NCBI RefSeq assembly: GCF_014235185.1
Contig: NZ_CP060131.1
Location: 999,501 to 1,063,500 of the forward strand
Length of the DNA: 64,000 bases
DNA from: Pseudonocardia petroleophila
Lineage (GTDB): Bacteria; Actinomycetota; Actinomycetes; Mycobacteriales; Pseudonocardiaceae
Reading direction: 5' to 3'
Positions 1-8,039 of the stretch are shown here, piece after piece (the first letter of the stretch is position 1; every line of letters begins with the position of its first letter). Made by a program: the position numbers and the translations under genes. Below the pieces are notes generated by a model that did not search any database, was not told where the DNA came from, and was given only the letters and a program-made list of their open reading frames with translations.

Positions 1-34
1 TGCGCATCGCCTGAGCGCCGGGCCGACCGACCGC

Positions 35-625
35 TCAGACCGCGGCCGTGCCGATCAGCCCGTTGCGGGTGACGAGCGCGGCGAGCGCGTCCTCCGCCAG
101 GCCGCCGGTGCCCTCCGGGCGCCGCGGCACCACCAGGTAGCGCGACTCCGCGCTCGCGTCCCACACGGTGACCGCGGTGCCGGCGGGCAGCTCCAGGCCG
201 AACTCGCGCAGCACCCCGCGCGGGTCGCGCACCACGCGCGAGCGGTAGGCCTCGCTCTTGTACCAGCTCGGCGACGGCCCGAGCAGCGCGATCGGGTAGC
301 ACGAGCACAGCGTGCAGACCACGACGTGGTGCTCGTCGGGGGTGTTCGCGACGACCTTGAGCCGCTGCTCCTGCAGCCCGCCCGCCATCGACAGGCCGAG
401 CTCGCGGATCGCGGTGTTGGCGTCGGAGAGCAGCCGCCCGGCGAACCCCGGGTCGGTCCACGCGCGGGCGACGATCCGGGCCCCGTTGGCCGGGGTGCCC
501 CCGGCGAGGAACGCGTCGATGCGGGCGTCGATCTCGCCCGGGTCGAGCAGGCCTCGGGTCTCCAGCAGCGCCTCGACGTGCCGGACCTGCGCCGAGATCG
601 TCGAGCTCGGGTGGTGCCCGCTCAC
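35..625 (-). CDS. Cobalt-type nitrile hydratase, alpha (catalytic) subunit
   Basis: Hydrates nitriles to amides in the cytoplasm. The metal-binding motif VCTLCSC is present with Cys104, Cys107 and Cys109; the Thr at the second position is typical of the cobalt rather than the iron class, and of thiocyanate hydrolase gamma. The protein is 196 residues, normal for the family. I chose the GTG at 625 because its GTGA overlaps the stop of the upstream gene and a GGAGGAGG ribosome site precedes it; a longer in-frame start at 652 would run into that ribosome site. It is the third gene of a set with two half-beta genes. A thiocyanate hydrolase function cannot be excluded from sequence alone. Confidence 0.9.
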   Translation of the reverse strand: MSGHHPSSTISAQVRHVEALLETRGLLDPGEIDARIDAFLAGGTPANGARIVARAWTDPGFAGRLLSDANTAIRELGLSMAGGLQEQRLKVVANTPDEHHVVVCTLCSCYPIALLGPSPSWYKSEAYRSRVVRDPRGVLREFGLELPAGTAVTVWDASAESRYLVVPRRPEGTGGLAEDALAALVTRNGLIGTAAV

Positions 626-894
626 GGTGCCTCCTCCAGGTAGTCCTCCCACAGCTCGACGACCACCGCGTGGTCGCCCGCCCCGAACAGGTCGGCCGCG
701 GCGAAGCGGACGTGGTGCACGGCGTGCGGGTCGGGGGTGCCGCCGCGGGCGCGCTCGTCGGCCAGCGGGTGCGCCCCGGCCCGCTCGACGACCGTGCCGA
801 CGGCACCGCGGGCGTAGCGGGGCAGGCGGGTGTGCCCGTCGGGGTCGGTCGCGCGGGTGCGGACGCGGTCGCCCGGGGCGAAGCGGTCAGCCAT
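622..894 (-). CDS. Nitrile hydratase beta subunit, C-terminal half as a separate gene
   Basis: A 90-residue SH3-like domain (RFAPGDRVRTR near the N-terminus, ending in VVVELWEDYLE) that matches the C-terminal domain of nitrile hydratase beta, or the alpha subunit of thiocyanate hydrolase. It contacts the catalytic subunit in known structures. The ATG at 894 overlaps the end of the N-half gene by 8 nt, and the stop overlaps the catalytic subunit start. The usual beta subunit is one chain of about 220 residues, so the split is real unless a single frameshift lies in the overlap; the overlap places the two halves in different frames, each with its own start. Confidence 0.85.
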   Translation of the reverse strand: MADRFAPGDRVRTRATDPDGHTRLPRYARGAVGTVVERAGAHPLADERARGGTPDPHAVHHVRFAAADLFGAGDHAVVVELWEDYLEEAP

Positions 895-1177
895 GCGGGA
901 GCTCCAGGTCGGCCGAGGTGGCCACGCCCTTCTCGACCAGCAGCACGCGGATCGCGGCGAACCACCGCTCGTAGTAGGACGCGGCCAGGTACTCCGGCAC
1001 CGGCAGCCGCTCCTGGGCGTCGCGGAACTCGTCGAGGTTGTAGATCCCGCGCCGGATCAGGGCGCCGTTGAGCGCGAGGACGTGCGCCTCCCAGTCGGCG
1101 TGGAAGGGCGGCTCGTCCGGCTCCTGCACGATCGCGGCGAACCCGGTCATCCCGCCGACGTCGTTGATGCGGCTCAC
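887..1177 (-). CDS. Nitrile hydratase beta subunit, N-terminal half as a separate gene
   Basis: This 96-residue protein starts with the family signature (INDVGGMTGF) and carries the helical region with ERWFAAI and VLLVEKG typical of the N-terminal half of nitrile hydratase beta and of thiocyanate hydrolase beta. The GTG start at 1177 overlaps the stop of the upstream membrane-protein gene (GTGA), so the four genes are probably translated as a coupled string. The order N-half, C-half, catalytic subunit is the order of the three thiocyanate hydrolase genes (scnB-scnA-scnC). Confidence 0.85.
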   Translation of the reverse strand: MSRINDVGGMTGFAAIVQEPDEPPFHADWEAHVLALNGALIRRGIYNLDEFRDAQERLPVPEYLAASYYERWFAAIRVLLVEKGVATSADLELPHG

Positions 1178-1959
1178 CCGTCCTTCCTACCCGGACCGGG
1201 GGTGACCGCACCACCGGCCGCGTCGTCGGGCGCCCCGCCGATCAGGTCGCGGATCCGGTCGTGGCGGCGCGCGTAGTCGGCCCCGAAGCGGCGCCGCGAG
1301 CGCGCGAGTGCGGGCTCGCCGTAGCGCCGCCGGGCCCAGACCGACCCCGGCTTGGCCAGCCGCAGCGCCCCGACCGTCGCCACGATCGGGACCACCACCC
1401 CGATGACGCCGGTCGCGAGCTTGCCCTTCGCCACGCAGACCCCCGCGGTGACCAGGTGCAGTGCGACGACGAGCAGGTAGAGGACCGTCCCGAGGGCCCC
1501 GCCGTCGGTGGCCGGGCCGACCGGGGCGGCCTGCAGGAGCAGCGAGACGCCGAGCGCCCCGCCGACGAGGACGGCGTCGATCGACTTGCGGCCGTCCGCG
1601 CCCCAGTAGACGTCGTCGAGGTGGAGCCAGAGGGCGAACTCGTCCAGGGCCAGCGCGGCGCCGGCGCCGAAGCCGACCGCCAGCACCTCGGTCCACGGCG
1701 AGCCCGGGTCCCAGCGGAACTCCACCAGCCCCGCGACCAGCACGAGGAGGATGCCCCACACCTGGTGGTGCACGTGCACCCCGGCGATGTGGACGTCGGC
1801 CAGCGCGCCGCCCCCGTCGGCGGACGGGCCCGCGACCCGCCGGGCGCGGATCCGCCGGGTCACCGCGCGGGTCACGGCGAAGGTGACGAGGAAGGCGAGC
1901 AGCGCCCACAGGGCGGCTGCGCGGCCGGAGTCCACGATGACGCGTTCGTACCAGTCCAT
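1174..1959 (-). CDS. Polytopic membrane protein of unknown function, coupled to nitrile hydratase genes
   Basis: A 261-residue protein with about six hydrophobic segments. A conserved-looking histidine cluster (HIAGVHVHHQVWG) and an acidic/histidine pair (LDEFALWLHLDD) sit near membrane segments and could bind a metal; this is inference. The ATG at 1959 is preceded by GGGGCGAGGA, whereas an in-frame start at 2025 has no ribosome site. Its stop overlaps the nitrile hydratase beta N-half start, suggesting co-expression, for instance in nitrile or cobalt handling. I do not recognise the family, and no CbtA/NhlF cobalt-permease motif is evident. Confidence 0.6.
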   Translation of the reverse strand: MDWYERVIVDSGRAAALWALLAFLVTFAVTRAVTRRIRARRVAGPSADGGGALADVHIAGVHVHHQVWGILLVLVAGLVEFRWDPGSPWTEVLAVGFGAGAALALDEFALWLHLDDVYWGADGRKSIDAVLVGGALGVSLLLQAAPVGPATDGGALGTVLYLLVVALHLVTAGVCVAKGKLATGVIGVVVPIVATVGALRLAKPGSVWARRRYGEPALARSRRRFGADYARRHDRIRDLIGGAPDDAAGGAVTPGPGRKDG

Positions 1960-2164
1960 CGACGATCCTCGCCCCGGGCGGATGCGGCCGGCCCCCACGC
2001 TGTCGGACCGGCCGGTGCGGGACAAGGCCCGGGTCGCCGACGGGACACCCCGGCCGGCCGGGGCAGGGCCGATCGGAGCCGTGCCGTGGGCCGCACGGCC
2101 CGGAAGGCGGGGCCGAGCGGCCCTGATCCGCCGGAACCGCTGGCGAGGGCGCCGACCCCGCCTC

Positions 2165-2170
2165 TACCGT
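2165..2170 (+). promoter_or_regulatory. -10 box (TACCGT) for the CPBP gene
   Basis: TACCGT fits the actinobacterial TAnnnT pattern and lies 29 nt before the ATG at 2200, leaving a short leader with a GGGAGA ribosome site. No convincing -35 hexamer was found. Confidence 0.35.
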
Positions 2171-2199
2171 CGACCCTCGACCTCGGGTTGGGAGACCTC

Positions 2200-2958
2200 A
2201 TGCGGACCGCACCGCGCGCGCGCACCGCGATCCTGGTCGCCGCCGTCTACCTCGCGCTGGTCTGCGCGGTCTGGTTCCTCACCGGCACCGACTACACGAC
2301 GATCGGCACCACGGTCGGGACCACCGTCGCGGGGATCGTGGTCCCGGTCGGGCTCGGGGCCGTGTTCCTGGCCGCCGTCACCACCTACCTCGGCTGGTGG
2401 CGTCCGGTCCTGTACGAGGAACCGCGCGTCGGGCCGCGCTGGCTCCTGGTGGTCCCCGTCCTGTTCGTCGTGATCGCGGTCGGCACGCTGACCCGGGCCG
2501 ACCTGTCCCGCTTCTCCGCCACCCACCTGCTGATGCTGGTCGTGGGGGTGGCGCTGGTCGGCTTCTCCGAGGAGCTGCTCTGCCGCGGCATCGCCGTCGT
2601 CGGCCTGCGCGGATCCGGCTCGGAGGTCGTCGCGTGGCTGGGCAGCTGCCTGGTCTTCGCACTCCTGCACGGCGTCAACGCCCTGTTCGGCGCGCCCGTC
2701 GCCGCCACCGGGGTGCAGGTCCTGTTCGCGTTCCTGGCCGGGAGCGTCCTGTACGTGACGCGGCGCGTCACGGGCGTGCTGGTGGCCTGCATGGTGATCC
2801 ACGCGTTCTGGGACTTCACCTCCTTCGCCGCGCAGGCGGCTCCGGCGCAGGGCCCGTCGCCGCTCGGTGTGCTGGCGCTGCTCCAGTACCCGACCGTGGT
2901 CCTCGCGCTGGTCGGGGTGCTCCTGCTGGTGCGGCGGCCGGTCCCGCAGGCCGCCTGA
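2200..2958 (+). CDS. CPBP-family intramembrane protease (Abi/Rce1-like)
   Basis: 252 residues with about seven membrane helices. The CPBP signatures are present: SEELLCRG with the glutamate pair at residues 124-125 and its arginine, FALLHG in the next segment, and IHAFWDF near the C-terminus, which supply the expected catalytic Glu/His residues. Family members cleave or bind substrates within the membrane and in some bacteria act in bacteriocin immunity; the substrate here is unknown. The start is set by GGGAGA seven bases upstream; a much longer in-frame extension to 1261 is the antisense of the membrane-protein gene and is rejected. Confidence 0.85.
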   Translation: MRTAPRARTAILVAAVYLALVCAVWFLTGTDYTTIGTTVGTTVAGIVVPVGLGAVFLAAVTTYLGWWRPVLYEEPRVGPRWLLVVPVLFVVIAVGTLTRADLSRFSATHLLMLVVGVALVGFSEELLCRGIAVVGLRGSGSEVVAWLGSCLVFALLHGVNALFGAPVAATGVQVLFAFLAGSVLYVTRRVTGVLVACMVIHAFWDFTSFAAQAAPAQGPSPLGVLALLQYPTVVLALVGVLLLVRRPVPQAA

Positions 2959-2969
2959 CCCGGCGGCCC

Positions 2970-3461
2970 TCAGGTCCTGCGGACCACCCGCTCGTCCTGC
3001 CCCGGCTTCCAGATGCCGACCTCCATGTGCCCGTCGACGATCTCCACCGACGACGCCCCGGTGGGGTGGGCCTCGTAGAAGTGGTCGAACGTCCCGCCGC
3101 GCAGGTCCAACCCGATGTCGTCGAACAGGTCCTGGGCGAACCGCTGGTGCAAGTCGGTGTCGCGGACGTCGGCGACCGTGCCGAACAGCTTGGCGTCGCC
3201 GTCGCCGACCTGCGTGTCGACGGTGGCGGTGTGCAGGCAGAAACGGGGGTCGCGGTGCAGGTCGTGGAACTTGGTCGTGTCGGGCATCCCGATCAGCCAC
3301 AGCCGGTCCTCGAACACCCGCGGCTCGATCGGGCTGATCCGCGGGGAGCCGTCGGCGCGCAGCGTCGCGAGCAGGCAGAGCTTGCCGGTCGCGGCGTGGC
3401 GGCGGGTGAAGATGGCCGAGATCCGCGGGGCGCCCGCGGTGAAGTCCGTCCAGCTCGTCAT
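2970..3461 (-). CDS. Pyridoxamine 5'-phosphate oxidase-like flavin-binding protein
   Basis: A 163-residue split-barrel protein. The N-terminal half shows the family pattern (LATLRADGSPRISPIEPRVF, then LWLIGMPDTTKFHDLHRDPRF) that forms the flavin or F420 site; the C-terminal part (SVEIVDGHMEVGIWKPG) is less conserved. Such proteins are small oxidoreductases, often FMN- or F420-dependent in actinobacteria; the cofactor and substrate are not readable here. The gene is convergent with the CPBP gene, 11 bp away. Confidence 0.8.
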   Translation of the reverse strand: MTSWTDFTAGAPRISAIFTRRHAATGKLCLLATLRADGSPRISPIEPRVFEDRLWLIGMPDTTKFHDLHRDPRFCLHTATVDTQVGDGDAKLFGTVADVRDTDLHQRFAQDLFDDIGLDLRGGTFDHFYEAHPTGASSVEIVDGHMEVGIWKPGQDERVVRRT

Positions 3462-3471
3462 GGGGACGACG

Positions 3472-3984
3472 CTAGGACCGGTTCCTGACAGCTCCTGTCA
3501 GGAACCGGCGCGCGAACGCCAGGTAGGCACCGGCCAGCGCGGGCCCGGCCACCGCCAGCCCGACGACGGCACCCGCCGTCCCGGGCAGCAGCGGCAGCAC
3601 CGCGGGCACCCCCGCGACGACGAGCGCGGTCGCGACGGCCTTGTGCACCGCGGGCCACACCCGGGACAGCCACAGCAGCACCAGCCCGACGACGGCCCCG
3701 GCACCGAGCGTCAGCAGGGACGTGGCCAGCAGGTGCACCGGGGCGAGGTCGCGGGTGCGGAACGGGTCGGGTCGCTCCCCCGTGCGCTCCAGCTCCGCGC
3801 GCACGAGACCGGCGGGCGGGCCCAGCTCGGCGAGCGCCTCCCGGATCCGCTCCTCCGACGCCCCGGGCCCGGCGCGCTCGGCGCAGTGCGTCCAGATCCG
3901 CGACCCCACCTCCAGCCGCGAGACCGGGGAGAGCTGGTGGGCGCACGCGTCGAACTCGCGGAGGTAGGTCGTCAGCGCGCTCAC
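3472..3984 (-). CDS. HAAS-like (DUF1700-type) small membrane protein
   Basis: 170 residues. The first ~65 residues resemble HAAS/DUF1700 domains (YLREFDACAHQLSP, then EERIREALAELGPPAGL), helical modules often linked to PadR-type regulators. They are followed by three hydrophobic segments, so the helical part is probably cytoplasmic. The GTG start at 3984 overlaps the IclR stop (GTGA), so it is co-transcribed with that regulator. The family assignment rests on pattern recognition only. Confidence 0.55.
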   Translation of the reverse strand: MSALTTYLREFDACAHQLSPVSRLEVGSRIWTHCAERAGPGASEERIREALAELGPPAGLVRAELERTGERPDPFRTRDLAPVHLLATSLLTLGAGAVVGLVLLWLSRVWPAVHKAVATALVVAGVPAVLPLLPGTAGAVVGLAVAGPALAGAYLAFARRFLTGAVRNRS

Positions 3985-4757
3985 CGGGCGACCCGCCCGG
4001 ACAGCTCCGCCCCCAGCGCCACCGCGGCCGCCCGCAGCACCGGGGTGATCTGCTCGACGGCCGCCCACGTCACGCGCGTCTCGGGCCCGGAGACCGACAC
4101 CGCGGTCGGCGACGGCCCGCCCGGCACGGCCACGGCGACGCACCGCACCCCCAGCTCCTGCTCGGCGTCGTCGACGGCGAAGCCCTGGCGGCGGATGCGG
4201 TCCAGCTCGCCCAGCAGCGCGTCGGGGTCGGTGATCGTGTGCGGGGTCGGCGCGGCCATCCCGGTGCGGGCCAGCATCGCGCGCACCTCGACGTCGGGGA
4301 GCCCGGCGATCAGCGCCTTGCCGACGCCCGTGCAGTGCACCGGCACGCGGCGGCCGACCTCGGTGAACATCCGCATCGAGTGCCGCGACGGCGCCTGCGC
4401 CACGTAGACGACCGCGTCGCCGTCGAGCATCGCCATGTTGGCGGTCTCCCCCAGCGCGTCGACGAGCGCGGCGAGCTGCGGCTGCGCCCACGACCCGAGC
4501 AGCCGCGACGCGGCGTCGCCCAGACCGATCAGCCGGGGCCCCAGGCCGTAGCGGCGCGACGGGAGCTGCCGGACGTACCCGGACGCGACGAGCGTGCGGA
4601 CGATCCGGTGGATCGTGGGCAGCGGCAGGCCGGAGCGCGCCGCGAGCTCGGACAGGGCGAGGTCGCCGTCGGCCTCGGCGAGCAGCTCGAGCAGCCCGAA
4701 CGCCCGGTCCAGCGACTGCACGCCCGCCGACCGTTCGATGCGCCCGGCACTGCTCAT
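3981..4757 (-). CDS. IclR-family transcriptional regulator
   Basis: 258 residues. The N-terminal winged helix (VQSLDRAFGLLELLAEADG, then LPLPTIHRIVRTLVASGYV) and the C-terminal effector domain with MFTEVGRRVPVHCTGVGKAL are diagnostic. The start ATG at 4757 is favoured over one 30 nt upstream by family length, but the ribosome site is weak. It is divergent from two MHS transporters, so it probably controls them in response to a small carboxylate; that pairing is inferred from position only. Confidence 0.9.
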   Translation of the reverse strand: MSSAGRIERSAGVQSLDRAFGLLELLAEADGDLALSELAARSGLPLPTIHRIVRTLVASGYVRQLPSRRYGLGPRLIGLGDAASRLLGSWAQPQLAALVDALGETANMAMLDGDAVVYVAQAPSRHSMRMFTEVGRRVPVHCTGVGKALIAGLPDVEVRAMLARTGMAAPTPHTITDPDALLGELDRIRRQGFAVDDAEQELGVRCVAVAVPGGPSPTAVSVSGPETRVTWAAVEQITPVLRAAAVALGAELSGRVAR

Positions 4758-4867
4758 GATCACCCGATTCCGGTCCCGCCTGCGCACGAGCGTATCGCCC
4801 GCCCGCGGCGACCCGTGCCCGTACCGCGATCACGGCGCCCCGTCCGGCGATCACGACGAATGCGACG

Positions 4868-4873
4868 TACGGT
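4868..4873 (+). promoter_or_regulatory. -10 box of transporter promoter, copy 1
   Basis: TACGGT lies in a block (4858-4884) that is nearly repeated at 6271-6297 upstream of the second transporter. Both boxes end exactly 38 nt before their ATG. The core CGTACG is self-complementary and could also be an operator half for the neighbouring IclR protein. Confidence 0.45.
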
Positions 4874-4910
4874 CGCCGACCGGACACCGACGTCCACCTT
4901 CGGAGGGGTC

Positions 4911-6230
4911 ATGGCCACGCACGCACCGGAACCCGCACTGCGGACGTCGCGCAAGGTCGCGGCGGCGAGCCTCGTCGGCACCACGATCGAGTGGTACGAC
5001 TTCTTCATCTTCGGCACCGCCGCGGCGCTGGTGTTCAACCAGGTGTTCTTCCCGTCCTTCGACCCGGTCACCGGCACCCTCGCCGCGTTCGGGTCGTTCG
5101 CCGTGGGCTTCATCGCGCGGCCCGTCGGCGGGGCCGTGTTCGCCCACTACGGCGACCGGATCGGGCGCAAGCCGATGCTCGTGTGGTCGCTGCTGATGAT
5201 GGGGGCGGCGACCGTCCTGATGGGGCTGCTGCCCGGGTACGACCAGATCGGGGTCTGGGCGCCGGTCCTGCTCGTCGTGCTGCGCTTCCTGCAGGGCTTC
5301 GGCGTCGGCGGCGAGTGGGGCGGGGCGGCGCTGATGGCCGTCGAGCACGCCCCGTCGAACCGGCGCGGCTTCTACGGCAGCTGGCCGCAGGTCGGCGTCC
5401 CCGCCGGGCTGGTCCTCGGCACCGGCGCGTTCGCGATCCTGTCGGCCACGCTCACCGACGAGCAGTTCCTCGCCTGGGGCTGGCGCATCCCGTTCCTGGT
5501 CAGCGCCGTCCTGATCGGCGTCGGCATGTGGATCCGGCTGACGGTCAGCGAGAGCCCCGTGTTCCAGGAGTCGCTCGACACCAAGGCGGCCGCCCGGATG
5601 CCCGTCCTGGACGCCCTGCGCACCTACCCCAAGGAGATCGCGCTGGCCTCGGGGTCGTTCATCGCGACCCACTCCACGTTCTACGTCGGCTCGGTCTGGC
5701 TGGTCTCCTACGCGACGACCACCCTGGGCTACGAGCGCTCGGAGATCCTCAACGCCAACGTCGCATTGAGCGCGTCCGACATCCCGATGATCCTCGCGTT
5801 CGGCCTGCTGTCGGACTACGTGGGCAGGCGGAAGCTGTTCCTCGGCGGGATGGGCCTGCTGGTGCTGTTCGCGGTGCCCTACTTCTTCCTCGTGGGCACC
5901 GGCTCCATCTGGCTGTTCCTCCTCGGCGGCCTCGTCGTGCAGGCCTGCCGCAGCGCCGTCTACGGCCCGCAGTCGGCCTTCTTCGCCGAGCAGTTCTCCA
6001 CCGGCATGCGCTACAGCGGCAGCTCGCTGGCCTACCAGTTCGCGGCCATCATCGGCGGTATGGCGCCGCTGATCTGCACCGCGCTCGTCGCCTGGACCGG
6101 CAGCCTCTACGCCGTCGCCGGCTACGTCGCGTTCCTCGCGCTCGTCTCGTTCGTCTGCTCGTACCTCATGACCGAGACGCTGCGCAGCGGCCTGCCGACC
6201 GACTCCCCGGTGCGGGTGGGCTCCCGCTGA
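4911..6230 (+). CDS. MHS-family (metabolite:H+ symporter) MFS transporter, copy 1
   Basis: 439 residues with about twelve membrane helices. MHS hallmarks are TIEWYDFFIFGTAAAL in helix 1, GDRIGRKPMLVWSL in the loop between helices 2 and 3, and GVGGEWGGAALMAVEHAP near helix 5. The family imports small carboxylates or osmolytes with protons. The ATG at 4911 has GGAGGGG seven bases upstream. It faces the IclR gene and is followed 93 bp later by a close paralogue. The substrate is unknown. Confidence 0.9.
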   Translation: MATHAPEPALRTSRKVAAASLVGTTIEWYDFFIFGTAAALVFNQVFFPSFDPVTGTLAAFGSFAVGFIARPVGGAVFAHYGDRIGRKPMLVWSLLMMGAATVLMGLLPGYDQIGVWAPVLLVVLRFLQGFGVGGEWGGAALMAVEHAPSNRRGFYGSWPQVGVPAGLVLGTGAFAILSATLTDEQFLAWGWRIPFLVSAVLIGVGMWIRLTVSESPVFQESLDTKAAARMPVLDALRTYPKEIALASGSFIATHSTFYVGSVWLVSYATTTLGYERSEILNANVALSASDIPMILAFGLLSDYVGRRKLFLGGMGLLVLFAVPYFFLVGTGSIWLFLLGGLVVQACRSAVYGPQSAFFAEQFSTGMRYSGSSLAYQFAAIIGGMAPLICTALVAWTGSLYAVAGYVAFLALVSFVCSYLMTETLRSGLPTDSPVRVGSR

Positions 6231-6280
6231 GGCCCGCCGGCCGGGACCGTCCCCGTGCTGCGGCGGTCCCGGATGCGCCG

Positions 6281-6286
6281 TACGGT
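6281..6286 (+). promoter_or_regulatory. -10 box of transporter promoter, copy 2
   Basis: TACGGT in the same context as 4868-4873, with a constant offset of 1413 bp that also separates the two start codons. The second transporter therefore probably keeps its own promoter. Confidence 0.45.
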
Positions 6287-6323
6287 CCGCGACCGGGTGA
6301 CGGAGCACACACGGGGGTGGGCG

Positions 6324-7613
6324 ATGACCGAGGCGGTCGCATCGACGGCGGGTCCGGCGCAGCTGCGGCGGGTGGCGCTCGCCAGCGCCGTCGGCACGAC
6401 GATCGAGTGGTACGACTACTTCATCTACTCGACGGCGGCCGCGCTGATCTTCGGCTCGCAGTTCTTCTCCACGCTCGAACCGGCGTCCGCCACGCTCGCC
6501 GCGTTCGCCACGCTCGGCGTCGGGTTCATCGCCCGGCCGGTCGGCGGGATCCTGTGGGGCCACTTCGGCGACCGCGTCGGGCGCAAGGCGATGCTCGTGG
6601 CGTCGCTGCTGCTGATGGGCGTCGCGACGGTCGGGGTCGGGCTGCTGCCGACGTTCGCCCAGATCGGGGTGTGGGCACCGGTCCTGCTGCTCGTGCTGCG
6701 GCTGCTGCAGGGCCTGTCGGCAGGGGGTGAGTGGGGCGGGGCGGCGCTGATGGCCGTCGAGCACGCCCCCGCCGGGCAGAAGGGGCGCTACGGCGCGTAC
6801 TCGCAGATCGGCGTGCCGGCCGGGTTGATCCTGGCGCAGCTCGTGTTCGTGCTGGTCGGGGCGACGTTGACCGACGAGCAGTTCGCCGCGTGGGGCTGGC
6901 GGCTGCCGTTCCTGCTCAGCATCGTGCTCGTCGCCGTCGGGCTGTTCATCCGGCTGCGGATCGAGGAGAGCCCGGTCTTCAGGGAGCTGCGCTCCGGGCG
7001 GGAGCGGGCGCGGCTGCCCATGGTCGAGGTGTTCCGGGAGCGCCCGCGCGAGCTGCTGATCGCGTCGGTCAGCTTCATCGCCAACACCGCGATCGGCTAC
7101 GTCTTCCTCGCCTACCTGCTGTCCTACGGCACGTCGGTGCTGGGCCTGAGCCGCACGCTGATGCTCACCGTCGTGATCGTCGGCAGTGTGTCCTGGCTGG
7201 TCAGCATCATCGTGGCCGCACGGTGGTCCGACCGCGTCGGCCGCAAGCCGGTGTACCTGGTCGGGTCGGTGCTGCTGGTGGTGTGGCCGGTGCCGTTCTT
7301 CCTGCTCATCGACACCGGCGACCCGGCGCTGATGGTCGTGTCGGTGATCGTGCTGACGATCGGGCTCGGCCTGTCCTACGGCCCGCAGTCGGCGCTGTTC
7401 GCGGAGATGTTCGAGGCGCGCTACCGCTACAGCGGCGCGTCCTTCTCCTACGCGGTCGGCGCGGTGCTCGGCGGCGGGTTCGCGCCCGTCGTCGCGACGG
7501 CGCTGCAGAGCGCCACCGGCACGTCCCTGTCGGTGGCGGCGTACATGATCGCGACGGCGGTCGTCAGCCTGCTGGCGGTGCTGGCGATCCGGGAACCGGT
7601 CACGTCCCGCTGA
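6324..7613 (+). CDS. MHS-family MFS transporter, copy 2
   Basis: 429 residues, colinear with the preceding transporter throughout (TIEWYDYFIYSTAAAL, GDRVGRKAMLV, GGEWGGAALMAVEHAP, LTDEQFAAWGWRLPF, LSYGPQSALFAEMFEARYRYSG). It arose by tandem duplication followed by divergence, since many positions differ. The ATG at 6324 is aligned with copy 1 and has GGGGGTGG upstream. The last 14 nt overlap the convergent SRPBCC gene. Substrate unknown, likely a carboxylate. Confidence 0.9.
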   Translation: MTEAVASTAGPAQLRRVALASAVGTTIEWYDYFIYSTAAALIFGSQFFSTLEPASATLAAFATLGVGFIARPVGGILWGHFGDRVGRKAMLVASLLLMGVATVGVGLLPTFAQIGVWAPVLLLVLRLLQGLSAGGEWGGAALMAVEHAPAGQKGRYGAYSQIGVPAGLILAQLVFVLVGATLTDEQFAAWGWRLPFLLSIVLVAVGLFIRLRIEESPVFRELRSGRERARLPMVEVFRERPRELLIASVSFIANTAIGYVFLAYLLSYGTSVLGLSRTLMLTVVIVGSVSWLVSIIVAARWSDRVGRKPVYLVGSVLLVVWPVPFFLLIDTGDPALMVVSVIVLTIGLGLSYGPQSALFAEMFEARYRYSGASFSYAVGAVLGGGFAPVVATALQSATGTSLSVAAYMIATAVVSLLAVLAIREPVTSR

Positions 7614-7983
7614 CCGCGGTCAGGCGGTGCAGGGCGAGGCGGGCGACCGGGAGGTAGGCGGCGACGACGGGCGCCGGGCCGTCGACGGTGAGCCAGGTCG
7701 ACCCGTCGGCGTCGACGCCGTGGCGCAGGTGCATCCGCAGCGGGCCGACCCGCACGTCCCACGCCCACGTGCGCGCGGCCTCGTCCACGGCGGTGACGAC
7801 GAACGCGACCCGGATCCCCACCGGCCCGTGCACGGTGCCGGTGACGCCCGGCGCGATCCGGGCGGCCGCGGTGTCGACGCGGCGGATCTGCGGAGCCCAG
7901 CCCGCCCACCGCGCGGGGTCGGCGTAGCGCTCCCACACCAGCGCGGCCGGCGCGGGGCCCCGTGCACTCGTCCCGGCCCGCAT
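7600..7983 (-). CDS. SRPBCC-family protein (polyketide cyclase/START-like)
   Basis: 127 residues of an alpha/beta helix-grip fold: VWERYADPARWAGWAPQIRRV near the start and PGVTGTVHGP and TWAWDVRVGP strands, then a C-terminal helix. Such proteins bind hydrophobic ligands; no catalytic residue can be named. It overlaps the transporter end by 14 nt tail to tail, and lies head to head with another SRPBCC gene of similar architecture, so the two may be distant duplicates. Confidence 0.7.
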   Translation of the reverse strand: MRAGTSARGPAPAALVWERYADPARWAGWAPQIRRVDTAAARIAPGVTGTVHGPVGIRVAFVVTAVDEAARTWAWDVRVGPLRMHLRHGVDADGSTWLTVDGPAPVVAAYLPVARLALHRLTAVSGT

Positions 7984-8027
7984 CGTCCGATCGTCGCGGA
8001 GACCGGGCGGAGGCGCGCGTCGAGCCC

Positions 8028-8033
8028 TACCGT
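8028..8033 (+). promoter_or_regulatory. -10 box for a leaderless SRPBCC mRNA
   Basis: TACCGT with 6 nt to the GTG at 8040. The purine-rich run between them is too close to the start to work as a normal ribosome site. Confidence 0.45.
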
Positions 8034-8039
8034 GGAGGG

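Noticed and set aside
1-34. Possible ends or starts of genes at the left edge (a plus-strand frame ending ...RIA with TGA at 12-14; a minus-strand ATG at 7).
   Set aside because: Too few bases to judge and no ribosome site visible.
1261-2199. Long plus-strand in-frame extension upstream of the CPBP protease, giving a 565-residue protein.
   Set aside because: The extension is low-complexity antisense of the membrane-protein gene; the ribosome site and family length place the start at 2200.
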